The translations under genes were made by a program, and so were the position numbers. The notes beneath the pieces were generated by a model. The model was not told where the DNA came from. It did no database searches and saw nothing but the letters and a program-made list of their open reading frames with translations. Below are positions 35,051 through 44,653 of a stretch of DNA of 64,000 nt, in pieces. Source of the stretch: Halomonas piscis (GTDB lineage: Bacteria > Pseudomonadota > Gammaproteobacteria > Pseudomonadales > Halomonadaceae); the NCBI RefSeq assembly GCF_031886125.1, contig NZ_CP119391.1:1054001-1118000 (forward strand). The letters run 5' to 3'. Position 1 is the first letter of the stretch; the number at the start of each line of letters is the position of its first letter.

Positions 35051-37174
35051 CTAGCCCAGCCCGCTGGCGCGCAGTACCTGGCGGTCGATGGCCTCGCCGA
35101 GGATACCGCGGCGGGCTTCGACCAGGCTGAGCCACTGCCGGGCCCGGGTCAGGCCGGTGTAGACCAGCTCCCGGGTGAGCACCGGGGTCATCCGGTCGGG
35201 CAGCAGCAGGGCGGCATGGCGAAACTCCGAGCCCTGGGATTTATGCACGGTCATGGCAAACACGGTGTCGATGGCGTCGAGTCTCGAGGGCAGCACCCAG
35301 CGCACGGGCGTCTCCGGCTCGCCGCTGGGAAACGCCACGCGCAGCCGTGCCCCACCGGCTTCCACCACTTCGAGCGCGATGCCGATGTCGCCGTTCATCA
35401 GCCCGAGGCCGTAGTCGTTTTGGGTGACCAGTACCGGGCGGCCTTCAAACCAGCCGTGCTCCAGGGCGGCGTCGCTTGCCTGTAGCAGCTTCGCCTGGCG
35501 CAGCGTCCGGGCAATGCGCAGGTTCAGCTCCTCGATGCCCCAGGGCCCCTTGCGCAGAGCGCACAGCAGCTGGAAGTCGCCGTAGGCGTCAAGCACTGCC
35601 TCGGCCCAGGCGCTGTAGGCCTCGGGGCGGCGGGTAAAGTCGGCGTTCTCGTTCGGGCGCCGGGCGTGCATGACGCTTAAATAGTGGCGGTAGCCTGCCG
35701 GCCTTGGGGTAGCGGTGGTCGCCTCGCGGGTGGCGCTGCCGTTCCGCACCAGCGAGTCGAGCGCGGGATCACTTTCGCCGCCAAGTACCCGGTGACGCAG
35801 GTCGGTATAGCCCTGTTCGAGAACTTGGCGGGCCTCGTCCGGCGCCGAGCGGTTGACCGCCCGCGCCAGCCGGCCGATGCCGCTGCGGGCGCCAAAGCGG
35901 TAGCTCTCGCGGAGCATGGCAATGGCCTGATCCAGCGGCCGCCCGTCCGGGTCTCTGTAGCCTTCCGGCAGCGCCTGGCCGGTGGCCTGCGCAAGCCATG
36001 CGGCGGTGGCGGGAGTGTAGTGGCCGCCCTCGGCCCGGCGGCACAGGTCGCCCAACACAGAGCCCGCCTCCACCGAGGCCAGCTGGTCCTTGTCGCCGAG
36101 CAGGATCAGCCGCGTTCGGGCCGGCAAGGCGCTGAGCACGGCGGTGAGCATCTCGATATCCACCATGGAGGCTTCGTCAATCACCAGGACGTCAAGGCTC
36201 AAGGGGTTGTCGGCGTGGTGGCGGAAGTGGCGGGTGTCCGGCCGGGCGCCGAGCAGCCGGTGCAGGGTGGTGACCTCCACGGGGATGGTGGCGCGCAGCG
36301 CCGGGCCAAGCGGCAGATCGTTTACCTGATGGGTGATGGACTCGCCAAGCCGGGCGGCGGCCTTGCCGGTGGGCGCGGCCAGGCGAATGGCCAGCGGCTC
36401 GGCGTCGCTTGCGGCCTGGCAAAGCGTCTGCAACAGCGCCAGCAGCCGCACTACGGTGGTGGTCTTGCCGGTGCCCGGGCCGCCGGTAATGATGGCAAAG
36501 GGGCTCTGGGCGGCCAGCGCGCAGGCGGCTTTCTGCCAGTTGAAGCCGCCGGAGGCTTCGGGATCGGCGCCGGGCGTGCCAAACAGCGTATCCAGGGTGG
36601 CGCGAGTCAGGGACGCATCCGGGGCCGTATCGGTCGAGTCGGCAAGCGCCAGCCGCCGGTCAACTTCCGCATGCAGGGTCTGTTCGTACTGCCAGTAGCG
36701 GCGCAGGTAGAGCCTTGTGGTAGTGCCGTCATCCCGGCGCACCAGCGGCGAGCTGCCGGGGCCCTGGCCCACCAGCTCGGCGTGTTCGAGGCCGTCCCGC
36801 CACTGTGCCAGGGTGAGCGTTTCCAGCACCTCGCCGGGTAGCGGCGGCGGGTCGCTCATGTCGTCGCCCTCCGGCGGCAGCGACAGCGCCAGGGTGGGCG
36901 CTTCAAGGGTGGCGGCCAGATCCAGACAGACGTGGCCGTGGCCCAGCTGATGGCTGGCAAGGGCCGCACCCAGCAGCAAAAGCGGGGGCGCGTCTTCCAC
37001 CTCGGCGTGCAGAAAGCGCGCCAGCGCCCGGTCCAGATCGCGCAGCCAGCCGCGCGCCACCCAGCGCTCAAGAAGCCTAAGCAGCGCCCGGGCGTCGCTT
37101 AGTGCCGGATGGGGCCGGGGGGCGGCAGGCGGTGGTTGATCGAACAGATCGGCAGTGTAGGGGATGTCGCTCAT
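35051..37174 (-). CDS. recD: Exodeoxyribonuclease V alpha subunit
   Basis: The 5'-3' helicase motor of RecBCD (707 residues). The Walker A motif TGGPGTGKTTTVVRLLALL is near residue 233. Motifs LVIDEASMVDIEM and ILLGDKDQLASVEAGSVLGD follow, and AMTVHKSQGSEFRHAALLLP is near residue 640. The N-terminal RecB-contact domain is present. The start overlaps the recB stop as ATGA. It is third in the recC-recB-recD operon. Confidence 0.95.
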   Translation of the reverse strand: MSDIPYTADLFDQPPPAAPRPHPALSDARALLRLLERWVARGWLRDLDRALARFLHAEVEDAPPLLLLGAALASHQLGHGHVCLDLAATLEAPTLALSLPPEGDDMSDPPPLPGEVLETLTLAQWRDGLEHAELVGQGPGSSPLVRRDDGTTTRLYLRRYWQYEQTLHAEVDRRLALADSTDTAPDASLTRATLDTLFGTPGADPEASGGFNWQKAACALAAQSPFAIITGGPGTGKTTTVVRLLALLQTLCQAASDAEPLAIRLAAPTGKAAARLGESITHQVNDLPLGPALRATIPVEVTTLHRLLGARPDTRHFRHHADNPLSLDVLVIDEASMVDIEMLTAVLSALPARTRLILLGDKDQLASVEAGSVLGDLCRRAEGGHYTPATAAWLAQATGQALPEGYRDPDGRPLDQAIAMLRESYRFGARSGIGRLARAVNRSAPDEARQVLEQGYTDLRHRVLGGESDPALDSLVRNGSATREATTATPRPAGYRHYLSVMHARRPNENADFTRRPEAYSAWAEAVLDAYGDFQLLCALRKGPWGIEELNLRIARTLRQAKLLQASDAALEHGWFEGRPVLVTQNDYGLGLMNGDIGIALEVVEAGGARLRVAFPSGEPETPVRWVLPSRLDAIDTVFAMTVHKSQGSEFRHAALLLPDRMTPVLTRELVYTGLTRARQWLSLVEARRGILGEAIDRQVLRASGLG

Positions 37175-40100
37175 CGACCGGCCTCCTGGCGAGTGGCGTC
37201 GGGGGAAAACAGATTGTCCAGAGCGCCTACCAGCGCCGCCGAAGCGGGCGCGGCGTGAACGCCCCGGGACGGCGTGCGGCTGCCGCGCAGAAATACCGTC
37301 ATCGCCCCGCCCAGGTGGCGGGCCGGATCGTAGTTCGGCAGACGCGCCTTGAGCAGCCGGTGCATGGCCAGCAGGTACAGCGCCGACTGCACGTCGTAGC
37401 GCTTGTCCAGCACCGCTCGGCGCATGGCCTCAGTGCCGTAGGCGGCGTCGTCCCGGCCCAGGTAGTTGGACTTCCAGTCGAGCACGTAAAAGCGCCCCTG
37501 GTGGGCAAAGGCCAGGTCGATAAAGCCCTTGAGCATGCCGTTGAGGGTGTCGCGCTCAAGGGCCGGGCGCTCGATGCCGGGCATCAGGTGGGTGCAGACG
37601 AGGCGGTCCAGCTCGCGGGTGTCGACCTGATCGGCGGCGAACCAGAATTCCAGCTCCACCTGGTAGTCGCCAAGCTCGGTGAGCGCAACGGTCGAAGCGC
37701 CGGCGCCTTCCGGCGCTGGCAGCGGCAGCGAAGCGGCGACAAGCTCACTCAGCCAGTGGGTCAGCACGCCATGCCAGCGCTGCCAGCCGCGCAGCTGCAG
37801 GCGTCGGCGCAGGGTATCGTCAAGCGCTTCGCCGTCGCTGAGCGCGGCGGCAAAGCCTTCGCGGCCGGCCCACTCCAGAAGCCCGTGCAAAAAGGTGCCG
37901 GGGCCGGGCCCGCGGGGGAAGCGGTGCAGGTGGGCGCTGTCAGTCTCTGCCTTGTCGTCCCGAGGCTCGTCCAGCACTTCAAGCGCCGTGGCCTCGCGCG
38001 CGGTGGCCGGCTCGGCGGCCGCGGGCGGCATGTCGGCGGGGCGGGTCAGCGCCCCGGACAGCGCCAGCGCCGAATAGCTGGCGATCCACCAGTGTTCTTT
38101 AGCGTGGCGGGCCGGGGTGCGCGCCGAGGCAAGCGCGGCGTTGCCGGCCGGCGGCACAAAGCATTCGTCACTGGCTTCGGGGGCGGGCTTCAGCGCAATG
38201 TCGCTACCTTCGACCAGCGCTTCCAGCCCGCCGTCTTCCACGGGCTGGCCGCCCAGCAGGTGGCCCACGGCGCGCGCGTCCATGTCGCCCAGCGGGGCAA
38301 GTCCCAGCCAGACGGCGTGGCTGGCACGAGTCAGCGCCACGTAGAGCTTGCGCATGTCTTCGCCCAGGCGCTCGCGGTCGGCGGCGGCGAGCACAGCCTC
38401 GTCGGGGGCAAGGCTCAGGCGCGGCGTGCCGTCGGCGGCGTGCCAGCGCAGCGGTGTGTCGGTCGCCTTGGTAGGCCGGTGGTTGGCGATAAACGGCAGA
38501 AACACCAGCGGGTACTCAAGCCCCTTGGCCTTGTGAATGGTAACCACTTTGACCAGGTCGGCGTCGCTTTCCAGGCGCAGCCGGTGGCTGTCGCCGTAGC
38601 CGTCCGGGTCGGCCATGGCTTCGTGAAGAAAGCGCAGCAGCGCGTGCTCGCCGTCGAGCTCCTGGCTTGCCTGCTGTAAAAGTTCGCCCAGGTGCAAAAG
38701 ATCGGTGAGCTGACGCTCGCCGCTGTCGCCGGCGCCTCTTTGGGCCAGCAGGCGGGCGGGGATGGCAAAGTCCACCATCATCCGGCGCAAAAGCGGCAGC
38801 ACGCCTTGGCGCTGCCAGAGGCGGTGGTAGTCGCCGAAGCGCTCGATCTGCTTTTCCCAGGCCAGCTCGTCGCGGGCCAGATGCTCGAGGTCCGCAAGAT
38901 CAAGCCCCAGCGCCGGGGTGGCGAGCGCGGCGCGCAGCCGGCTCTGGGCCTGGCGGGAGCTTGCCAGGGGCTCGCTGCAGGCGGCGAGCCAGCGCGCCAC
39001 CTGGGCGGCCATGGGCGAGCTGAAGACCTTGTCCTTGTCCGATAGATAGACGCTTTTGACCCCGCGCCGGGCAAGCGCATCGCGGATCAGCCCGGCTTCG
39101 GTGCCGTTGTTGACCAGCACCGCCATGTCCGACGGCCTGAGCGGCGTGAGGCCGTCGTCGCCCTCAAAGCCCGCCTGCCGCCGCTGGCCGGCGTTGAGCA
39201 GACGGACCATGTGGCTGGCGCAGCCGTCGGCCATGGCGTCTTGATACTCGCCCTTGCCCAGCGGCTTGCCGTCGTCGCTGTCCAGGTGCCAGAGCGTCAT
39301 GGCGCTAAGGGTCTCGCCGTCGAGGGTCAGCCGCTCCGGCCGCCCCCGGGCGCGCACCGGAATAAACGGCAGCGGGCTGTCGTCGTCGCTGCTGCCGTCG
39401 CCGTCGCGGAACAGAAAAGCGCCGCCGGCGTGACGGTCGGCATAGGCAAAGCAGTGGTTGACCGCCTCGACCATGGCCTGGGTGGAGCGGAAGTTCTTGC
39501 CCAGGGTAACGTGGCGTCCGGCGGTGTCTTCCCGGGCCTGGAGGTAGGTGAAGATATCCGCTCCGCGAAAGGCGTAGATGGCCTGCTTGGGATCGCCGAT
39601 GAGCATGATGGCGCGATCCTCGGCGGGGGTGGCGACGTCGTAGACGGCGTTGAACAGCCGGTACTGTACCGGGTCGGTGTCCTGAAACTCGTCGATCAGC
39701 GCCACCGGGAACTGGCGGCGAATCTGCTCGGCCAGCGCTTGGCGGTTGGGTCCCTTGAGCGCGCGGTCAAGGTGGGTGAGCAGCTCAGTGGGCCCCATTT
39801 CCGCTCGGCGCTCCTGTTCGCGCTCAAGGCGCGCTCGGCACCAGTGCACGGCGTGGGCGAGCAGTTCGGCGTATGGCCTGGGCAGCTGGGCAAGCGCGGC
39901 GGGCAGCGCCTCAACAGCGGCCCAGGCTTCCGGGAAAGGGGGATCGCCGTCTTTCCAGATGTCTCGCATGCCGTCCGGAGTCAGGCGTTCCCAGCCTTTT
40001 TTCAGGTCGGGACGGTCGGCGTCGCTTTCGGCCCATTCGCGCAGCGCGCCGAGCCAGGTTTTCCGCCAGTTCTTTTTCAGTTTGGCTCGTTGAAAAGCAT

Positions 40101-40875
40101 TATCCACATCGGCCTGTTCCAGCGTCGGTTCGATTTCGTCGAGCATGGCCGGCCAGGGGGCTTTCAGCTCGGCCAGCATGCGCGCGCGACTCTCCCGCGC
40201 GCGTTTGAGAATCGCGCCGGGAGGCGGCGGACAAGGCAGCGCCTCGCTGTCGGCCAGCAGCTTTTTGAGACTTTCGTGCAGCGCCTCGGGCGAAGCCCAG
40301 AAGCCGCTGATCTGCCCCAGGCTGTCGGCGTCCAGCGGGTAGTAAAAGCAGCGCCAGTAGTCGCGCACGACTTCCAGCTCCAGCTCTTGCTGGTCGTGCT
40401 CAAGCTCCAGCGAGAACAGGCTGCCGCTGTCGAAGGCGTGCTCGCGCAGCATGCGGTAGCACCAGCTGTGAATGGTCGATACCGCGGCTTCGTCCATCCA
40501 TTCGGCGGCAAGCGCCAGGCGGCGGGCGCAGGCGGTCCAGACGCTGCGCGGATACTGCGCGCGCAGCTCGAGAAGCAGCGAATCGTGGGCGCTGTCGTCC
40601 CCTTCCGCAAGAAACGCCTCGGCGGCTTCCACCAACCGCCGGCGGATGCGTTCGCGCAGCTCCTGGGTGGCGGCGTTGGTGAACGTCATCACCAGTATTT
40701 CCGGCGGCGTCAGCGGGCGGGAAAAGGCGCTGGGATCGTCGGTATCGCTGCCGCCGAGCACCAGGCGTACGTAGAGCAGGGCAATGGTGAAGGTCTTGCC
40801 GGTGCCGGCGCTGGCTTCGATCAGGCGGCTGCCGTGAAGCGGCAGCGTCAAGGGGTCGAGAACGGCGGTGGTCAT
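37171..40875 (-). CDS. recB: Exodeoxyribonuclease V beta subunit
   Basis: The 3'-5' helicase and nuclease of RecBCD, for double-strand break repair and Chi recognition (1234 residues). Walker A IEASAGTGKTFTIALLYVRL is at residue 20, LIDEFQDTDPVQYRLF near residue 390 is motif II, and VTIHKAKGLEYPLVFLPF near residue 780 is motif V. The C-terminal nuclease keeps GFIDLAFAHQGRFYVLDWKS near residue 1130 with the Asp and Lys of the active site. I start at 40875, the ATG that overlaps the recC stop, not the much longer frame. Confidence 0.95.
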   Translation of the reverse strand: MTTAVLDPLTLPLHGSRLIEASAGTGKTFTIALLYVRLVLGGSDTDDPSAFSRPLTPPEILVMTFTNAATQELRERIRRRLVEAAEAFLAEGDDSAHDSLLLELRAQYPRSVWTACARRLALAAEWMDEAAVSTIHSWCYRMLREHAFDSGSLFSLELEHDQQELELEVVRDYWRCFYYPLDADSLGQISGFWASPEALHESLKKLLADSEALPCPPPPGAILKRARESRARMLAELKAPWPAMLDEIEPTLEQADVDNAFQRAKLKKNWRKTWLGALREWAESDADRPDLKKGWERLTPDGMRDIWKDGDPPFPEAWAAVEALPAALAQLPRPYAELLAHAVHWCRARLEREQERRAEMGPTELLTHLDRALKGPNRQALAEQIRRQFPVALIDEFQDTDPVQYRLFNAVYDVATPAEDRAIMLIGDPKQAIYAFRGADIFTYLQAREDTAGRHVTLGKNFRSTQAMVEAVNHCFAYADRHAGGAFLFRDGDGSSDDDSPLPFIPVRARGRPERLTLDGETLSAMTLWHLDSDDGKPLGKGEYQDAMADGCASHMVRLLNAGQRRQAGFEGDDGLTPLRPSDMAVLVNNGTEAGLIRDALARRGVKSVYLSDKDKVFSSPMAAQVARWLAACSEPLASSRQAQSRLRAALATPALGLDLADLEHLARDELAWEKQIERFGDYHRLWQRQGVLPLLRRMMVDFAIPARLLAQRGAGDSGERQLTDLLHLGELLQQASQELDGEHALLRFLHEAMADPDGYGDSHRLRLESDADLVKVVTIHKAKGLEYPLVFLPFIANHRPTKATDTPLRWHAADGTPRLSLAPDEAVLAAADRERLGEDMRKLYVALTRASHAVWLGLAPLGDMDARAVGHLLGGQPVEDGGLEALVEGSDIALKPAPEASDECFVPPAGNAALASARTPARHAKEHWWIASYSALALSGALTRPADMPPAAAEPATAREATALEVLDEPRDDKAETDSAHLHRFPRGPGPGTFLHGLLEWAGREGFAAALSDGEALDDTLRRRLQLRGWQRWHGVLTHWLSELVAASLPLPAPEGAGASTVALTELGDYQVELEFWFAADQVDTRELDRLVCTHLMPGIERPALERDTLNGMLKGFIDLAFAHQGRFYVLDWKSNYLGRDDAAYGTEAMRRAVLDKRYDVQSALYLLAMHRLLKARLPNYDPARHLGGAMTVFLRGSRTPSRGVHAAPASAALVGALDNLFSPDATRQEAGR

Positions 40876-43800
40876 GGCGTGTCTCCCGAGTCGGCCTGCT
40901 TCGGCGCTTTCTTGACGTGGTGGAACAGCGGAGCGTAAAGAGCGTCGGCCAGGCCGGCAAAGGTGTGTCCGTGCTCGCTTTCGGCGGCGCACAGCCGGGC
41001 AAGGTCCGGCCACTGGCGAGCGAGATAGGGGCTTTGCCCGACGTCGCCCGAGTGCTTGTGACCGCCTTCATAGGCGCTGCGTGCGGCGTCCAGCGGGTCC
41101 TTTTTGCTCCTGCCCTTGTGGGCGCTGTGGTGGGCCTGTAGCCAGGCAAAGGCGGTGCGCGGCGCCAGCGGCAGCGGGGCATCCATGCCGTCCTGCCAGC
41201 AATGCGCCAGCGTCTGCATCAGCGCCCGGGCATCGGCGGCGGCCAGCGGTTCCAGGCGCACGTTGCCGGCCTTGGATATCAGCTGCGTGGTCATCGGCGC
41301 GTCGGCGTTGCCGGCCAGGTGCGCAACCCAGGGGCGCAGCAGGTGCTGCCAGCGGTATTTTGTCTCGCTGGCTTTGGGGTCGATCAAATTCGAGCTTGAC
41401 AGCACCAGCCGGCAGCGGCGGCCGTCCGGCGCCTCACGCAGTTCGTCCAGGCGGCCGTCAAGGACGATATCCGGCCTGTGGTCGCCTGCGGCCAGGGTGA
41501 GCTGCACGAGTTCGCCGCCTGCTACGGGCCGGGGCCACTCTTCCTGCGCTTCGGCGTAGGCGGCAAACAGCGCCTCCATGGGCTCGGCCAGCGCCGCGCG
41601 CATGCGTTCGCCCATGGCGCCGTGGGCCAGTACGCCCTGGCCGGCAAAGCGCTCAAGGGTGGCGTCGAGCGCTTCGATGCGCGAGTCGCCGCGATCCACC
41701 GCCCGGCGCTGGGCGGCAATCAGCCGGTCCTGCAGCTGCCAGTTTTCCAGGCCGTTGAGGGTGAAGGGCTCCACGTCAAGCTCGGCGGTCTCCTCCTGCT
41801 CGAAGTAGACGCCCAGCCGCTCGTGGAAAAAGGCCCGGGCCGGCTCGCGCAAAAAGCGCGCCAGCTTATCGAGGGTCAGCGTGGCGTCGGCAGCGTCCGC
41901 CGCTGCCGGCCGGCGCGTTTCGACCTCCGGCGCGGCTGACTCGGCAGAAGGGAACGAATCCCGGTGCGCCTGGCGCCATTCATGGGCGTAGGTAAACAGC
42001 CGGGCGCTGGCCGGCGTGGGCTGGGCCGGCGGCTGAAAATAGGCGCGGCTGAACGGCTGCAGCGGGTGCTCGGTAGTCAGGGCGTCAAGCAGCGGCGTCT
42101 CGCCTTCCGCCTGCCAGCCGGCGGCGAGGTGATCGCGCAGCTGGCCTACCAGCACCGAGGGCGGCAGCGCCTCGTTGTCGAGCTGGCTGCGGCCCTTCCA
42201 GCTGATGTAGAGCTGGTCCCGGGCCGAGAGCAGCGCTTCGAGAAACAGGTAGCGGTCGTCTTCCCGCCGGGAGCGATCGCCGGGGCGGTAGTCCTGGCCC
42301 ATGAGATCAAAGTCCAGCGGCGGCTGGCTGCGCGGGTAGTCGCCGTCGTTCATGCCCAAAAGGCACACGCGCCGGAAGGGAATGGCGCGCATGGGCATCA
42401 GGGTGGCGAAGTTCACCGCGCCGGCGAGAAAGCGTTGGGAGAGGCTGTGCTCGTCCACCTGGGAAAGCCAGTGTTCGCGCACCATGGAAAGCGGCAGCTC
42501 GGCGTCGAGGCGCGCTTCCTGAGTGCTGTCATAAAGCTGCTCAAGGCCGGCTTCCAGCCGGGCGATCAGCGCGATTTCGCCGGGGTCCTCGGTGGAGAAA
42601 AACGTCTCCAGCAGGGTGCGCAGCCGGGCTACCCATTCTTCGGCGCTGGCCGGCTGGCACAGGGTTTGCCAGGTCTCTTCGAGCTTTTCCAGCAGAGTGG
42701 CCAGGGGGCCCGCCACGGCGGCTTCCAGCCCGCCGATGTCGTCGTAGGGTTCGATACCCTGCCAGCGCTCGCCGCCGCCAACGGCGTAGCCCAGCAGCAG
42801 CCGGCGCAGACCGAAAGCCCAGGTGTTGTGCTTAAGCCCTTGTGGCAGGTCAAGGCGCTCGCGCTGCTCGGCGTTGAGCCCCCAGCGAATGCCGGCGCCC
42901 TCGATCCAGCGGCCAAGCACGGCCAGGTCGCGCTCGCCAAGCCCGAAGCGCTGGCGCAGCGCGGGCACTTCCAAAAGCGTCAGCACGTCGCTCACCGAAA
43001 GGCGAAGCTCGGGCAGGCGCAACAGCGTCTCCAGGGCGATCATCAACGGCTGGCGTCGGCGGCTCGACTGGTCCGAGAGCGTATAGGGAATATGGCGAGT
43101 GTCGTTTTGGGGGTACTGGCCGAACACCGCCTGAATGTGCGGCGCGTACTGATCGATATCCGGCACCATGACGATGATATCCCGCGGGCGCAGGGTGTCG
43201 TCGGCGCTGAAGGCGGCGAGGAGCTGGTCGTGGAGGATTTCCACCTCGCGCTGGGCGCCGTGGGCCACGTGAAAAACCACGGAGTCGTCGTGGCCGGCCT
43301 CCACTGCCGGCCAGTCGCGGCGGGTTTCTTCCAGCGGGCGCAGCTCGCGGATGTCGTCCTGCAGCTGGTGGAGCAGGCGCGGAGCGTGGGCATCGCCAAA
43401 CGGCTCGAAGATATCGATGCGCAGCGACTGCTGCTCAAACAGGCGCTGATAGTCGCCGGTATCGTCGTGCTCGTCGAGCAGGCGCAGGTAGTCTCGCCCC
43501 TGCTTGCCCCAGGCGGCGAGCAGGGGCTGGGCGTGCAGGTGCAGCGCCTCGTCGGCGTCGCCCGTGCCCAGCACGTCGAGCTCGCCGGGCATGCCGGCCT
43601 TGCGCGCCTGGCGGTAGCGGGTGGCGCGCAGCAAATCCTTGTGCTCGATGATGTCCGCCCAGTAGAACTGGCAGGGGTTGTGCACGCAGAGCACCACCTG
43701 GCAGCAGCGCGAAAGCGCCGCCAGCGCTTCCAGAGTCTGCTGGGGCAGCGAGGAGATACCGAAGATGATCAGCCGGCGGGGCAACGCCGGCGGTCGCGTT

Positions 43801-44522
43801 TCCGGGGTCAGCGCCTCGGCGGCGGCAAGAAAGCGCCGGTGAACCTCGGCGCGGCTGCCGGCAAGCCCGGCTTCGCCCTGGGTAGCGGCGACGTCGTCGC
43901 GCAGGGCGCGCCACAGCGCCGGCTGCCAGCGCTGCTGCTCGCCAAGCGCCACCGCCTGGCCCCGAGCGCTGATCAGCACGTCGTCGCCCCGGGCCCAGGC
44001 GTCCAGCCAGTCGGCGCGGTAGACCTGATACTGGTCGAAAAGATCCGCCAGCCGCTCGGCCAGCTGGAAGCGCTTGCGCTGATCGCGATCGACTGCCAGA
44101 AAGCGTCTCAGCGGGGCGAAGGTCTCGTCTTCCACAAGGGTGGGCAGCAGGCGCAAAAGCCGCCACACCAGCCGGGACTTGTCGAACGGCGAGGTTTCCG
44201 GCACGCCGGCGTGATCGCCGGGGGCGTGCTTGAGCACGGTGCGGTAGGACTGCCATAAAAAGCGCGCGGGAAGCGTCACGTCGAGGGCGGCGGCAATGCC
44301 GGCGCCGCCGTCGTCTGGGTCCGCCGCCAGCGCCAGCTTGAGCCACTGGCCGATGCCGTTGCTCTGTACCAGCAGGGTTTCGTTTTCCAGCGGGGCCAGC
44401 GGGTGGCGGCGCATCCACTCGATGGCCAGGCCGCGCAAATCTTCCAGACGATTGGCGTGCACCACCATAAAACCGGGGGTAAGCGGCGGGGCGGACAACA
44501 GCGGCATGCGGCGTTCCTTCAC
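40872..44522 (-). CDS. recC: Exodeoxyribonuclease V gamma subunit
   Basis: The scaffold and Chi-scanning subunit of RecBCD, a helicase fold without catalytic motifs (1216 residues). It opens with FMVVHANRLEDLRGLAIEW and keeps NETLLVQSNGIGQWLKLALA near residue 45 and the RRVCLLGMNDGDYPRSQPPLDF-type block near residue 720. The start may also be the ATG at 44507 (MPLLS). It is first in the operon and divergent from ilvD; the promoters must lie within 44523-44653. Confidence 0.95.
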   Translation of the reverse strand: MKERRMPLLSAPPLTPGFMVVHANRLEDLRGLAIEWMRRHPLAPLENETLLVQSNGIGQWLKLALAADPDDGGAGIAAALDVTLPARFLWQSYRTVLKHAPGDHAGVPETSPFDKSRLVWRLLRLLPTLVEDETFAPLRRFLAVDRDQRKRFQLAERLADLFDQYQVYRADWLDAWARGDDVLISARGQAVALGEQQRWQPALWRALRDDVAATQGEAGLAGSRAEVHRRFLAAAEALTPETRPPALPRRLIIFGISSLPQQTLEALAALSRCCQVVLCVHNPCQFYWADIIEHKDLLRATRYRQARKAGMPGELDVLGTGDADEALHLHAQPLLAAWGKQGRDYLRLLDEHDDTGDYQRLFEQQSLRIDIFEPFGDAHAPRLLHQLQDDIRELRPLEETRRDWPAVEAGHDDSVVFHVAHGAQREVEILHDQLLAAFSADDTLRPRDIIVMVPDIDQYAPHIQAVFGQYPQNDTRHIPYTLSDQSSRRRQPLMIALETLLRLPELRLSVSDVLTLLEVPALRQRFGLGERDLAVLGRWIEGAGIRWGLNAEQRERLDLPQGLKHNTWAFGLRRLLLGYAVGGGERWQGIEPYDDIGGLEAAVAGPLATLLEKLEETWQTLCQPASAEEWVARLRTLLETFFSTEDPGEIALIARLEAGLEQLYDSTQEARLDAELPLSMVREHWLSQVDEHSLSQRFLAGAVNFATLMPMRAIPFRRVCLLGMNDGDYPRSQPPLDFDLMGQDYRPGDRSRREDDRYLFLEALLSARDQLYISWKGRSQLDNEALPPSVLVGQLRDHLAAGWQAEGETPLLDALTTEHPLQPFSRAYFQPPAQPTPASARLFTYAHEWRQAHRDSFPSAESAAPEVETRRPAAADAADATLTLDKLARFLREPARAFFHERLGVYFEQEETAELDVEPFTLNGLENWQLQDRLIAAQRRAVDRGDSRIEALDATLERFAGQGVLAHGAMGERMRAALAEPMEALFAAYAEAQEEWPRPVAGGELVQLTLAAGDHRPDIVLDGRLDELREAPDGRRCRLVLSSSNLIDPKASETKYRWQHLLRPWVAHLAGNADAPMTTQLISKAGNVRLEPLAAADARALMQTLAHCWQDGMDAPLPLAPRTAFAWLQAHHSAHKGRSKKDPLDAARSAYEGGHKHSGDVGQSPYLARQWPDLARLCAAESEHGHTFAGLADALYAPLFHHVKKAPKQADSGDTP

Positions 44523-44653
44523 GGCGTGGGCAACAAACGGCTATGGTGCCACAGACAGGCGCTTTGCGGCAGGCGAGGTATGGCGCCAGGCCATGGCGCT
44601 GCGCGATACTAGCCATGGGCAATAGCCACAAGAGTCACCAAGGAGACCAATAG